Origin: Owenia fusiformis
Lineage: Eukaryota; Annelida; Polychaeta; Sabellida; Oweniidae
Assembly: GCA_903813345.2 (NCBI GenBank)
Contig: CAIIXF020000004.1
Coordinates: forward strand, 12,732,196-12,796,195
Reading direction: 5' to 3'
DNA length: 64,000 nt
Notes under the pieces: model-generated
The model's input: the letters and a program-made list of their open reading frames with translations, nothing else
Databases searched by the model: none
What the model was told of the DNA's origin: nothing
Shown: positions 23,883-36,500 of the stretch, in pieces
How positions within the stretch are numbered: the stretch's first letter is position 1
How the letters are laid out: each line of letters opens with the position of its first letter
Made by a program: the position numbers and the translations under genes

Positions 23883-26800
23883 TTATCTCCTTTCATATCC
23901 AAATAATTCATAGTCAAATTTGTAAAGATCCATCACTTTATCCAATAAATCTCTCGGTATATCCTTCGATGGATCGTGTTTGCTAGCTAGCAATTTATAG
24001 GGATGCTTTGCCTCTAATTTTACATGTTTCTCGAGTAGCGCAAATGTGTCTTTGCTTGTGGAGTTCAATGGTATAGTAACTGGAGAATTGATGTACCCAT
24101 GTTGCATAAAATTACTAACTAGTCTGTCGAGGAATTCTTTCTCAGTTCCGAATACTTTTAGTAACGTAGATTTTAAAGACAGTGCTCTAAATGTGTCTCT
24201 GCGTACGTTTTTAAGAATATTGGCTGTCTTATCTTCACTCGGAAGCTGGATAATGTTTTGCATTCCTGAAGTACATAGTACATATTTTGCGTCCTTGTCA
24301 AATGTTTCCATGTGACCTATGACGTCATAGTCGACGTCACAGGGATGGCAGCTTTGCTCGACGCTGACCCAATGGGAATTAATCTTGTCCATTTCAGAGT
24401 TGAGTACAACAAGTCGAAGAAATTCCTCAAACGTGACATCATGACCATTGCTGCAAGATAGAGAGTAGTACAATAACGTCATTTCAAAGGCAATATATAA
24501 ATGAAATACTGGACCAAGGGCCGAATGCCCAAAATAAATTTACTATTTTGCCCCCAGAAATGACGTTATTAAGCCTAGTATTATAACCACCGTTTATGCC
24601 CAGGGCTGAAAAAGCAAGTTTGTCACTGAACGAAAATTATACGCACTTAATTAACTATATCTAATTTCCCGGGAAACAATGCCACATATTGCTCAGGTCA
24701 ATATAGTAAAATAAAAGCCTTCTAAACTAGCATTACTAATGCTAGACCTCAATTTCAGAGATTTCAGGTTTTAGGCCGATAGCTATAGCCTACTAGTCTT
24801 GCTTATTTTATTTTTCAGGGGTAGGGCACTGTAAAGTCATACAAAAATACAAAATAGTACGTTACAATAGTTGTATTACAATATCACACATAGGTTGGAA
24901 ATGTTTTTAAAACACTTCATTGGGCTGTTAAAGCTGGCATTGTTTGCTTCAAGCTAAAAATATAAAATAGGTGGGGCTAAAAACCACAAATTCCTATAAA
25001 TTGTAATTTTTCCAAGACATAGCTATCAGCCTAAAACTTTGGGATATATTTTATCTCTGTAATAGCAACATATGCTGTAGAAATAAGAACAATAGCAACT
25101 CTATCCTTATATGTTATGAAATGATATTAGAGTACCCACTGACATCTTTGTAATTGAGGTCCAAGGGTCCATTTGCAGTGTGGCAGGTGATTTTAGACAC
25201 ATATTGTTTTAATAAAAAACAGTTTATTTGTACCAAGAAAGTATTCATGGTGAAAGATATGATTATTTAAAATCACTTGCCATGCTGCACATGGACCGTT
25301 GGCCGTGAAACTGTTTTACCAATTTAAAGCCAAACACCTTATATTTTCTTACACCGGGTTAGGCTAACATGATGTATGGTCAAAATATATTTAGCTCCAC
25401 TTTCCGAAAAAACTGCCAGCAACTTGTACAAGTCAGAAGCCCAAACCTTTGGAGGGCAGTGAAACAAACTGAAAGTACATACCTTAACGATTTCCTTGTT
25501 GCATTTTCCCTAAATAATCGGACTGCCAATTTTCCGTACATATTCCAAAACAGTGTATTAAAGTTGACAAATTTATCTTGATACGCAGAATACAATCTGG
25601 AGAGTGGATCTCTGGTGAATATAACTTTGGTATACGTATCCATTTTTCTTTTCTGAACATCGGGTGGATCTAACCTCAACTGAGGATACTCTTTGGAGTG
25701 CACTCCCGTTAGCACGTCCAGTGGATTTTTCTCTCCTGTTCTATGTGATAATATCAAAAGAACAGCTTTCCAGAAAGAGCAGCCAATTTTTGCAACTGGG
25801 CAAATAAGTAGTTTATGTGCATCGTCAACAAATAGAAACCCGTATGTTTTATTTTGGCGTTCAGAATTGAGCTTTGCGCATGCGTCTTTCAAGTGCTGCC
25901 TCCTGGTGTTGAAAACCTTTCTGAGCCTCGGAAATATGTCCCATTTACAGTAAGATTCATTAGCAGAACTGCTGTTGTTCTCATCTGTGCTTTCTTCAAA
26001 CGAGGTATCTTCGAATTGGCTATATATTTGTTGGATTTCGACAGGAGCATTATTCTGAAATTGTACAGTTAAAGGGGCTAAGGTACCATTCGCAAATTTA
26101 ACTACGGGCTGACGGTTTAACCTACTTGTATTTTACCGCCTCATTTAAATATGATTGGGATAGTGGCAAGTACTATTGATATTTAAATGAACTGGCCAAT
26201 AAATTGTAGGTTAATCCCTAAGCCAGCAGTCGAATTAAGTCTCTGATCAGTGAAATACACCAAAATCTAATCAACATTTGCCTCATTATCATCCATAGAC
26301 CCCTCTTTCACGTTAACATCAAAGTTTGAGAAAAAAGCACGTGTTCATCACGCGTTAATTTGAATATTAGACCTACCATATATATATATCATATTCCACT
26401 GTTTTTCTTCAAATTTGTTCCATTAAAAGCAAAATAAAAATGCCTTTCTGTTGTTACATTATACTGAATAGTAACGGGGTCCCCTCCTTTTAGCGGCATT
26501 TGAGTCCCACGCTATGAGAAGCGCTTCTCACAGCTGGGGACCCAAACGCCGCTAAAACAAAGACTCTTGTTTTCAAACATCCGGTAGATCTAAAATTCAA
26601 ATTAACAGTTGTTTTCGAATATAGTTGGTTCATGTGGCAGGTGAAATAATGGACTGTTTATAATGATGTCAAAGTCTTTACAGAACAATAAAGATCGACG
26701 TTACACGAAAAAATTACCTTGAGCAGATATCTCCAATATATCAGACCTACAAATACAACAAATACATGTAAACCTGTGAAAACATAAAAATTTATTCCCG

Positions 26801-27351
26801 GGGGGTTCACTCAGAATAGATTGGGTAGGTACGTGCAGCACGGTCAATTTTGGCTTTGGGCATAAACCATGGAAACTGGCTTATCTGTATTAAGAGGTCT
26901 ATTGGAGTGAAACCCCTGGGCATTTATTTGAATAATTCCCAATATGGTCAAACGTATCGAAAGCGCCGAGATACACGTGCTTTCAACATGTGCACATCCA
27001 GGAACTTTTCTAAAAAATTGTATAGCTCAAATTTGAAGTTGGCGGCCATGGTTAACCCCTGAAAAACTAGCCTGCAGTTGCGTACCAACCCCATGCCAGA
27101 TTTAATTGTTTCACTCGCTTCCATATGTTTGGCATCCTGAATAGCGCTTTCTAAAGGGGATTTAAGTGTTGCAAAACTTAAGGAACTGGTGCCCTTGGAG
27201 TCGCACTCCTAAAATACTTAATGAGAACTAAATGGGAGACTATCAATGGATTTTGAGATTTTTAGCAAGACTTACCAAGCATGAGAAAGACAAAATATTG
27301 TGTGGTGACAGTTTTCCAGAAATGTGCCCTCAGTGTGGAGTATTTATACAT
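23883..27351 (-). CDS. Carbohydrate sulfotransferase B (Sulfotransfer_2 family, 4 exons, 414 aa)
   Basis: Minus-strand exons: 27351-27276, 26746-26718, 26054-25483, 24450-23883, all GT-AG. Exon 3 is 572 nt, exactly as in sulfotransferase A, and all intron phases match, so the pair arose by tandem duplication. The N-terminus MYKYSTLRAHFW leads into a membrane anchor (about 19-33) split over exons 1 and 2; exon 2 has only 29 nt. Motifs: CPVAKIGCSFWK (120-131, 5'-phosphosulfate loop), FTRDPLSRLYSAY (181-193, 3'-phosphate site), CHPC, YDVIGHMETF and the C-terminal YKFDYELFGYERR. It should be a Golgi enzyme using PAPS to sulfate a glycan; the acceptor is unknown. Oddities: a giant minisatellite begins about 70 bp upstream of the start codon, and partial copies of the last exon lie just downstream. 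Confidence 0.92.
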
Positions 27352-27420
27352 ATCCGTATTTACGAATCAGGCTCAGCAGCAACTTCCTACATGTACTTCA
27401 GTCTCTTGATGTCAGTCTAA

Positions 27421-28975
27421 AAACACAAATATGACATGTTGTTGTCAAACCAGTGTCAAATACACAAATGTGCCATGTTGTTGTCAAACCAGTGTCAAAT
27501 ACACAAATGTGCCATGTTGTTGTCAAACCAGTGTCAAATACACAAATGTGCCATGTTGTTGTCAAACCAGTGTCAAATACACAAATGAGCCATTTTGTTG
27601 TCAAACCAGTGTCAAATACACAAATGTGCCATGTTGTTGTCAAACCAGTGTCAAATACACAAATGTGCCATGTTGTTGTCAAACCAGTGTCAAATACACA
27701 AATGTGCCATGTTGTGGTTATTACCAGTCTCAAATACACAAATGTGCCATGTTGTGGTTATCATCAATCTCAAATACACAAATGTGCCATGTTGTGGTTA
27801 TATTACAAGTCTCAAATACACAAATGTGCCATGTTGTGGTTATCATCAATCTCAAATACACAAATGTGCCAAGTTTTGGTTATAACCAGTCTCACATACA
27901 CAAATGTGCTATGTTGAGATTATAACCAGTCTTAAATACACAATTGTGCCATTTTGTGGTTACTAACAGTCTCAAATACACAAATGTGCTATGTTGAGAT
28001 TATAACCAGTCTCACATACACAAATGTGCCATGTTGTGGTTATTATCAGTCTCAAATACACAAATGTGCCATTTTGTGGTTATAAACAGTCTCAAATACA
28101 CAAATGTGCTATGTTGAGATTATAACCAGTCTCAAATACACAAATGTGCTATGTTGTGGTTATTACCAGTCTCAAATACACAAATGTGCCATTTTGTGGT
28201 TATTATCAGTCTCAAATACACAAATGTGCCATTTTGTGGTTATAAACAGTCTCAAATACACAAATGTGCTATGTTGAGATTATAACCAGTCTCAAATACA
28301 CAAATGTGCTATGTTGTGGTTATTACCAGTCTCAAATACACAAATGTGCCATTTTGTGGTTATAAACAGTCTCAAATACACAAATGTGGTATGTTGTTGT
28401 TGTTATTACCAGTCTCGAATACCTAATTGTGCGATGTTGTGGTTATTACCAGTCTCAAATACACAAATGTGCCGAGTTGTGGTTATTACCAGTCTCAAAT
28501 ACACAAATGTGCCATGTTGTGGTTATTACAAGACTCAAATACACAAATGTACCATGTTGTGGTTATAACCAGTCTTAAATACACAATTGTGCCATTTTGT
28601 GGTTATTGCCAGTCTCAAATACACAAATGTGCCAGGTTATGGTTATTACCAGTCTCAAACACACAAATGTGCCATGTTGTGATTATCATCAATCTCAAAT
28701 ACACAATTGTGTCATTTTGTGGTTATTACCAGTCTCAAATCCACAAATGTGCTATGTTGTGGTTATTATCAGCCTGAAATACATAATTGTTATTACTAGT
28801 CTCACATACACAAATGTTTCATGTTGTGGAAATACACAAATGTGCCATGTTGTGGTTATTACAAGTCTTAAATACACAAATGTGCCATGTTGTGGTTATT
28901 GCCAGTCTCAAATACACAAATGTGCCATGTTGTGGTTATTACCAGTCTCACATACACAAATGTCAGTGGTTTCAG
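27421..28975. repeat. Minisatellite array 1 (39/40-bp units) upstream of sulfotransferase B
   Basis: About 39 units. The first seven or so are 39-bp units (CAAATGTGCCATGTTGTTGT, then CAAACCAGTGTCAAATACA). The rest are 40-bp units (TTATTACCAGTCTCAAATAC, then ACAAATGTGCCATGTTGTGG). Because 39 is a multiple of three, the first block is open in several frames, which yields long spurious reading frames. On the minus strand each unit contains GAGACTG-GTAATAA, which resembles a splice donor. The array starts about 70 bases upstream of the sulfotransferase B start codon. Confidence 0.95.
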
Positions 28976-30905
28976 TAACTTTGTGTACAAGAGGCAGATG
29001 AAAAATACAAGAGGCGGCATTCAAAATAACCAATTTTACTGTCCCGACAATGCAAATTCTTGTTATTTTAGAGTCCATGGACTGAAAGAAAGATGTCCAA
29101 GATTGTCGAATTCATTTCCACGTATGATGGGGCAAGTCATGGGCTCCACAAAAGAACACCTGGAACTGTGGAATGACTAGGGCAACTTATATAGAATGTC
29201 ATTTACCTTTTATAAGATAACTTACCCTTACACAGGTTGCATTTCACAAATCCAAATGCACCTGTTGAATTGAGCACTTTTGATATAAATCAAAATCTAG
29301 AATTGTCATTATTAAAATGAGAGTGATGTATTGATAGATGATTCACTTGTGATTATGTGTATATCAGATTCATTTTAGTTTTTTTACCACTTCAGAGGGT
29401 ACAGGGTGTTCAAAAAGTAACAGGATTGGTGCTGGTATTTTGTTAAATATACACCAATTTTCTTCAAATTTTACATAATGTACCTTCATGTTTTGTTACT
29501 AAAATTGCCAAATTACATAATTTTTGTCGAAACTGATTTAGAAATCGGCCGATGACTACTCATCGGCCGGCGCCCGGCGCATATGTGGCCTAGGCATTAG
29601 AGAGAGACCGAGGTGGGGGATATCCCCCTCCCCTCTACACCAAACTTGTTCTCACTACGTTTTCGAAAATTGCCTGAAAGGCCTCCTCACACATTATTAA
29701 AGAAAACATATCTACACATATTGCGCATTTAACCATTTGATAACATGTTGTGGATCTTATCTTAATTTGTTAATGTGAATTCGCACCTCCATTTGCATGG
29801 AAGACTTGTATGTGTTGCTACTTGCATGTAGCTACAAGTATTTAATTTCAATAGATGATAAACTTCTCAATATAAGAAATTACCCTCATAAGACATTGTT
29901 GCAAGGTGTGTTGCAATGAATGTGACATCCAACATTCTCAGGTCCGCATTATGTATTCTCGAAGAAAGCCATCATGATAAAACACGATATCTCATTTCTT
30001 CTCAGCCCTGAGATGATTCAGGTGAAACAGAAAGATGCTATGAGTATCAGAATGGAAGAAAGCATATATTTGCATTGATGGTGTATAGTTATTTTATATA
30101 GTGTTTTTAGTTGTACGTGGAAACCTATTCTAACCAGGAAGGATATTGCAACTTTTTTCAAGATCCTAAAGTTGCAATTTTCGTTAGTGTTTCATTGTAA
30201 AGACGCACCTGTGAAAGTGTGTCGCTGGTACAAAGGCGTAGTTCTAAATACATTTAAGATTTTTAAACTTGTATGTGAACGTGTAGAATTATGGACCTGA
30301 TGGTTTTTTCTCCCTTTTGTACTGTTAATACTTGGCCGGTTGAGTATATAAAGGTATACATGTATACAAGTGGGGGTTCAAACCTCCCCCATCCACACAT
30401 ACACTTTTTATCATGCTTAAGTAACTTCGCATTGTAATTACAAGGGTGTTATAAACGAGACACCAGGATGATAAGGTAGGGGTAAACTATAGGGCCAAAA
30501 TCTTGAGAAAGAGTCGAAGGCATGCGAGGCAAATCCTGGAAACTCGGGTTCGGAAAAGCGGGGTTCACTGTTTGGTTCCGTCGACACCTGTGCGAAACTA
30601 CATTCATAATTTATACCGACAGTCGCTTTGATAATGTTTCTTTATCTCGTCTGCGACTCGATAAAGAAGAATTATGAAAGCTCATCAAGAATGGACGATC
30701 TTGCACAGGCACTCATATAAGAACCTCTATATCTTTTTAACACCAATATAAAGATTGAACAACGGACAAACTATGTTAAAAATAAAATGTTATATCTAAT
30801 GTGCCAATTCATTGATTTAGGATTTCGAAAATATTTTCAATATAAGTGACCTCTAAGTGATAAGTGAATTATCGCTTTAAAGAATAAGTGTGACATCTTA
30901 AAGTT
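28976..30905. other. Non-repetitive 1.9-kb segment splitting the minisatellite
   Basis: It begins with an open frame that runs out of the array (to the TAG at about 29178) with no recognisable product. 29401 onward starts CAGGGTGTTCAAAAAGTAAC, a mariner-type terminus without a visible partner. Around 29553-29600 is a GC-rich CATCGGCCGGCGCCCGG motif shared with 61750-61830. I saw no exon. Confidence 0.55.
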
Positions 30906-33900
30906 AGTTTTAAATTTTGTGATTATCATCAATCCCAAATACACAATTGTGTCATTTTGTGGTTATTACCAGTCTCAAATCCACAAATGTTCTATGTTGT
31001 GGTTATTATCAGCCTGAAATACACAATTGTGCCATGTTGTGGTTATTACTAGTCTCACATACACAAATGTGTCATGTTGTGGAAATACACAAATGTGCCA
31101 TGTTGTGGTTATTACTAGTGTCAAATACACAAGTGTGCTATGCTGTGGTTATTACCAGTCTCAAATACACAATTGTGCCACTTTGTGGTTATTACCAGTC
31201 TCAAATACACAGTGGTACCATGTTGTTGTTATAAAAGTCTCAAATACACAAATGTGGTATGTTGTTGTTGTTATTACCAGTCTCAAAATACCTAATTGTG
31301 CGATGTTGTGGTTCTTACCAGTTTTTAATACACAAATGTGCCATGTTAAATTGTGGTTATTACCAGTCTCAAATACACAAATGTGCCATGTTATGGTTAT
31401 TTCCAGTCTAAAATACATGTGCCATGTTGTGGTTATTACCAGTCTCAAATACACAGATGTGCCATGTTATGGTTATTACCAGTCTCAAACACAAATGTGC
31501 CATGTTATGGTTGTTAACAGTCTCAAATATACAAATATGCCATGTTGTGGTTATTACCAGTCTAAAATACACAAATGCGCCATGTTGTGGTTATTACCAG
31601 TCTCAAATACACAGATGTGCCATGTTGTGGTTATTACCAGTCTTAAATACACAAATAAGCTAGGTTGTGGTTATAACCAGTCTTAAATACACAAATGTGC
31701 CATGTTGTGGTTATTACAAGTCTCAAACACACAAATGTGCCATGTTATGGTTATTACCCAGTCTCAAATACACAAATGTACCATGTTGTTGTTATAAAAA
31801 GTCTCAAATCCACAAATGTGCTATGTTGTGGTTATTACTAGTGTCAAATACACAAGTGTGCTATGCTGTGGTTATTACCAGTCTCAAATACACAATTGTG
31901 CCACTTTGTGGTTATTACCAGTCTCAAATACACAGTGGTACCATGTTGTTGTTATAAAAGTCTCAAATACACAAATGTGGTATGTTGTTGTTGTTATTAC
32001 CAGTCTCAAAATACCTAATTGTGCGATGTTGTGGTTCTTACCAGTTTTTAATACACAAATGTGCCATGTTAAATTGTGGTTATTACCCTGTTACCAGTCT
32101 CAAATACACAAATGTGCCATGTTATGGTTATTTCCAGTCTAAAATACATGTGCCATGTTGTGGTTATTACCAGTCTCAAATACACAGATGTGCCATGTTA
32201 TGGTTATTACCAGTCTCAAACACAAATGTGCCATGTTATGGTTGTTAACAGTCTCAAATATACAAATATGCCATGTTGTGGTTATTACCAGTCTAAAATA
32301 CACAAATGCGCCATGTTGTGGTTATTACCAGTCTCAAATACACAGATGTGCCATGTTGTGGTTATTACCAGTCTTAAATACACAAATAAGCTAGGTTGTG
32401 GTTATAACCAGTCTTAAATACACAAATGTGCCATGTTGTGGTTATTACAAGTCTCAAACACACAAATGTGCAATGTTATGGTTATTACCCAGTCTCAAAT
32501 ACACAAATGTACCATGTTGTTGTTATAAAAAGTCTCAAATCCACAAATGTGCTATGTTGTGGTTATAACCAGTCTTTAATACACAAATGTACCATGTTGT
32601 GGTCATTACCAGTCTCAAATACACAAATGTACCATGTTGTTGTAATAAAAAGTCTCAAATCCACAAATGTGCTATGTTGTGGTTATAACCAGTCTTAAAT
32701 ACACAAATGTACCATGTTGTGGTTATTACCAGTCTCAAATACACAAATGTGCCATGTTGAGATTATAACCTGTCTCACATCAACAAATGTGCCATGTTGT
32801 GGTCATTACCAGTCTCAAATACACAAATGTACCATGTTGTTGTAATAAAAAGTCTCAAATCCACAAATGTGCTATGTTGTGGTTATAACCAGTCTTAAAT
32901 ACACAAATGTACCATGTTGTGGTTATTACCAGTCTCAAATACACAAATGTGCCATGTTGAGATTATAACCTGTCTCACATCAACAAATGTGCCATGTTGT
33001 GGTTATTACCAGTCTCAAATACACAAATGTGGTATGTTGTGGTTATTACCAGTCTCAAATACACAATTGTACCAGTCTAAAATACATGTGCCATGTTATG
33101 GTTATTTCCAGTCTAAAATACATGTGCCATGTTATGGTTATTACCAGACTCACATACACAAATGTGCTATTTTGTGGTTATTACCAGTCTCAAATACACA
33201 ATTGTGCCACTTTGTGGTTATTACCAGTCTCAAATCTACAAATGTGCCATTTTGTGGATATTACCAGTCTCACATACACAAATGTGCCATTTTGTGGTTA
33301 TTACCAGTCTCAAATACACAAGTGTGCTATGTTGTGGTTATAACCAGTCTCACATACACAAATGTGCCATGTTGTGGTTATTACCAGTCTCAAATACACA
33401 AATGTGCCATGTTGTGGTTATAAACAGTCTCAAATACATAAATGTGCTATGTTGAGATTATAACCAGTCTCACATACACAAATGTACCATTTTGTGGTTA
33501 TTACCAGTCTCAAATACACAAATGTGCTATGTTATGGTTATAACCAGTCTCACATACTCGAATGTGCCATGTTGTGGCTATTACCATTCTCAAATCTACA
33601 AGTGTGCTATGTTATGGTTATAACCAGTCTCACATACTCGAATGTGCCATGTTGTGGCTATTACCAGTCTTAAATACACAAATGTACCACATTGTTGTTA
33701 TTTCTAGTCTCAAATGCATGAATGTGCCATGTTGTGGTTATTACCAGTCTCAAATACACAACTGTGCCATGTTGTGGTAATTACCAGCCTCAAATACACA
33801 ATTGTGCCATGTTGTGGTTATTATCAGTCTTAAATACACAAATGTGCCATGTTGTTGTTATAACCAGTCTCACATACACAAATGTGCCACGTTGTGGTTA

Positions 33901-34125
33901 TTTCTAGTCTCAAAAACACAAATGTACCATGTTGTTGTTATTACTAGTCTCAAATACACAAGTGTGCCATGTTGTGGTTATTACCAGTCTCAAATACACA
34001 AATGTGCCATGTTGTGGTTATTACCAGTCTCAAATACACAAATGTGCCATGTTGTGGTTATTACCAGTCTCAAATACACAAATACGCCATGTTGTGATTA
34101 TGGTCTCAAATATACAATAGGCTAT
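30906..34125. repeat. Minisatellite array 2 (40-bp units) with higher-order repeats
   Basis: It has the same unit as array 1, about 80 copies, more diverged and with occasional deleted units. It begins with GATTATCATCAATC, as array 1 does at about 28681, so it was copied from inside array 1. A block of about 723 bp is repeated almost exactly (TGCTATGCTGTGG recurs at 31137 and 31860). Around 32570-32990 a block of about 200 bp is repeated. The last units before 34090 are the most uniform. Confidence 0.95.
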
Positions 34126-35100
34126 ATGATATGTTATAAATTGGTGATGTTCCAAAGTGAAAAATTTTGAGGAAATATAAAAATTCTCCAAAAAATAAAA
34201 AAGTTTTTTTAGAATCAATAATACAATAGGCTGCAATATAAAAATTCAGAAATAAAGTAGGCTATGTACTTTTCTGGATTTTTAGACATGACAAAGAATA
34301 ATCTTAGCCAAACATATTCTAAAATTGAAACGATTTTTGTTTAGCTTGCTCGCTAGATCTGAATCTCCCTTTAAGGAATACATCCGATAACTAAAATAAA
34401 ACCCAATATCCAAAACCAAAATTTAACGCATATAAGAAAACAATATATATATACCTACAAAAACAGTTTCCTCTTATTCCTCACCTAATTTTCTTCAAGT
34501 GACTTTGATCTTTTATTTTTAATTGTATTTATTAACTAAATAATAGGAAGGTTAAGCTTCACGTTTTAATGAGAAATTGTACGTGAATGTAGAATGTGTA
34601 TAGAATTATGGTCCTCTTGGGGATTAAGTTTCCCCTTTATAGCACAACTTATTTGCCTGATCAAGTACAAAAGAAAGGAAAATAGCCTAGTTGTAATTAG
34701 CTCCGCGAATAAAACAATTGAGAGGAATATAAATCCTTAGGGTCAATATATGTTACGTTCACAAATATGTTCTCTTAAAAACGTGTAGCTTAACCTCTCT
34801 AATGTTGTTGGTCAAGTAGAGTACAAGTAAGTCCTGGAGGCCACAATACATTAGGAGCGTATATTAGCAGTATTAAGACATTAGAGATGTTTTGGTCACT
34901 AAATTATAGCATGTTAATTATTCCCGTCAAGGAGGATTGCCCTAGAGCAATTGGAAACATAAAAGCTGTTAGAAGAATTACCCGTGCATAATCTATTCCA
35001 AAATACTTCCAACATGGATTTACACCTCAACCCAAATTTAGAAATCTGTTTACCTCACCGAGCTGGATGTATAATGGCACTCGTGTTTGAAATTTCCATT
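34126..35100. other. Intergenic AT-rich sequence
   Basis: It follows the minisatellite. I saw no recognisable exon, RNA gene or repeat structure beyond simple AT-rich runs. Confidence 0.4.
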
Positions 35101-35109
35101 CTAAGCCAG

Positions 35110-36500
35110 TGAAATCAATAAAATCGACTAGACTTTCATTTCTGATTTTTATCCCAAATTACAAAATGTCAACCATGTTTGATGACACAATTGATAAACT
35201 TTTGAGAGCCGCCACTCGCGTATTATCCAATTGTTGCCATTTATGTCAGGATTGGAGAAAAATATTTCAATGTAGAAAATTGTTTTTGCTTACTTTATTT
35301 GAAAGTTATTATTTCATTCTTTTTTATTTATTTTTTTTATTTGAAGTTATAGATTTTTTCAAAGGCCAAAATTTAAAAAAACTAGAAAAACAGCAACTCC
35401 ACGGAGTAGCAAATCCCAACGAACAAAAGATGTTTTGTGTTAGTGGTCATCTTGAATATTATTTCTTGAGCAGAGCTTGCATCAACATATAAAATGTAAA
35501 CCATATCCGTCAATTAGCATTTGGGTTATCAAAGAGTAAATTTTTTTACTCAAAATGGCCGCCATTGTGAAATTCATGAGACCATTTTGATATTCAACAG
35601 CCATCTTGAAAATCTCTTCTTGATCAATGCTGCTTTTTGCCTTGGCAATAGCACATAAAATTTAAACAGAATTTGTTCACTGGTATTTGAGTTATCAAAG
35701 ATTATGAAAAATGGCTGCCGTTTTTAAATTCAGAGGCCATCTTGGAAATTCTTTCTTGGACAATGCTCCTTTGCCCCTAAGCACAAGCATATAAAATTTG
35801 AACAAAATCTGTATTTGAGGTATCATATCAAAGAGGACATATTTTAGGAAAAATGGCCGCCATGTTCATATAAAGCGGCGATCTTTAAAATCCCTTCATG
35901 AGCAAAACTCCTTTGCCCCTAGGTACAATCATATAAGATTTGAACCAAATCCGTACACTAGTATTCGAGTTATCAAAGATTGCATTTTTAGAAAAAATGG
36001 CGGCCATTTTGAATTGAGTGGCCATATTGAAAAAAGTTTCTCGATCAGAGGTCCTACACCCATTAGGAATAAGCCTATAAAATTTGAATGAAATCAGTCA
36101 ACCGGTATTTGAGTTATTGCCCGGATACACGAACGGACGGACGGCTTTTCTGTATCCCCCTCGAACTTCGTTCGGTGGGATAATTACTCTAACTGATTGC
36201 GAGGCAAAATATGAATTTCAAAATCGACGTTGGAATCGCTGCAACTTTTTATTTCACATACAATCTGAAAACGTTAAAAGTACAAATCTTACATAGCAAT
36301 TCAATTCCCTGTATGAAAATGTTTTTGCTTAATGACGGATGAAAAGATGGCATGACATTTCATTTGCGGTAACTCCACTTTATAGTGGAATAACAGGTAG
36401 ACGGCGATTACTAAAAGGAAATCAAGTGTGTCGTCAAAGTAAGACATTTTGTAAGAGAGAAACTTTGAATATTGATTCAAATTCAACATTTTACAATTAA
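35110..36500. mobile_element. Composite repeat: inverted ends with ~135-bp tandem units inside
   Basis: TTACAAAATGTC followed by TTTGATGACACAATTGAT (from 35159) is mirrored on the minus strand at 36455 downward (TTACAAAATGTC, TTTGACGACACACTTGAT). Between them about five tandem units of roughly 135 bp carry ATGGCCGCCAT, GGCCATCTTGAAAAT, CATATAAAATTTGAAC and TATTTGAGTTATCAAAG. The right part has ACGGACGGACGGC and CTTCGTTCGGTGGGATAATT; the same ending reappears decayed at 57600-57640. This is a non-autonomous element. The reading frames on both arms are mirror products. Confidence 0.65.

Noticed and set aside
27421-34125. CRISPR-like array of regular repeats
   Set aside because: The repeats are contiguous with no unique spacers, and the window is eukaryotic with introns.
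27431-34236. Many reading frames of 60-219 codons across the minisatellite
   Set aside because: They are frame products of a 39/40-bp unit, occur in several frames and on both strands at once, and have no start context or splice structure.
35057-35144. Minus-strand exon candidate with donor CTCG-GTGAGG (FIDFTGLEWKF...)
   Set aside because: It overlaps the arm region of the 35110-36500 repeat, the acceptor is weak, and no partner exon with matching phase or family was found.
35109-35492. 127-codon plus frame and the mirrored minus frame at 36301-36504 (both with MSxxFDDT-like starts)
   Set aside because: The similarity between them comes from the inverted arms of one repeat element. No protein family was recognised.
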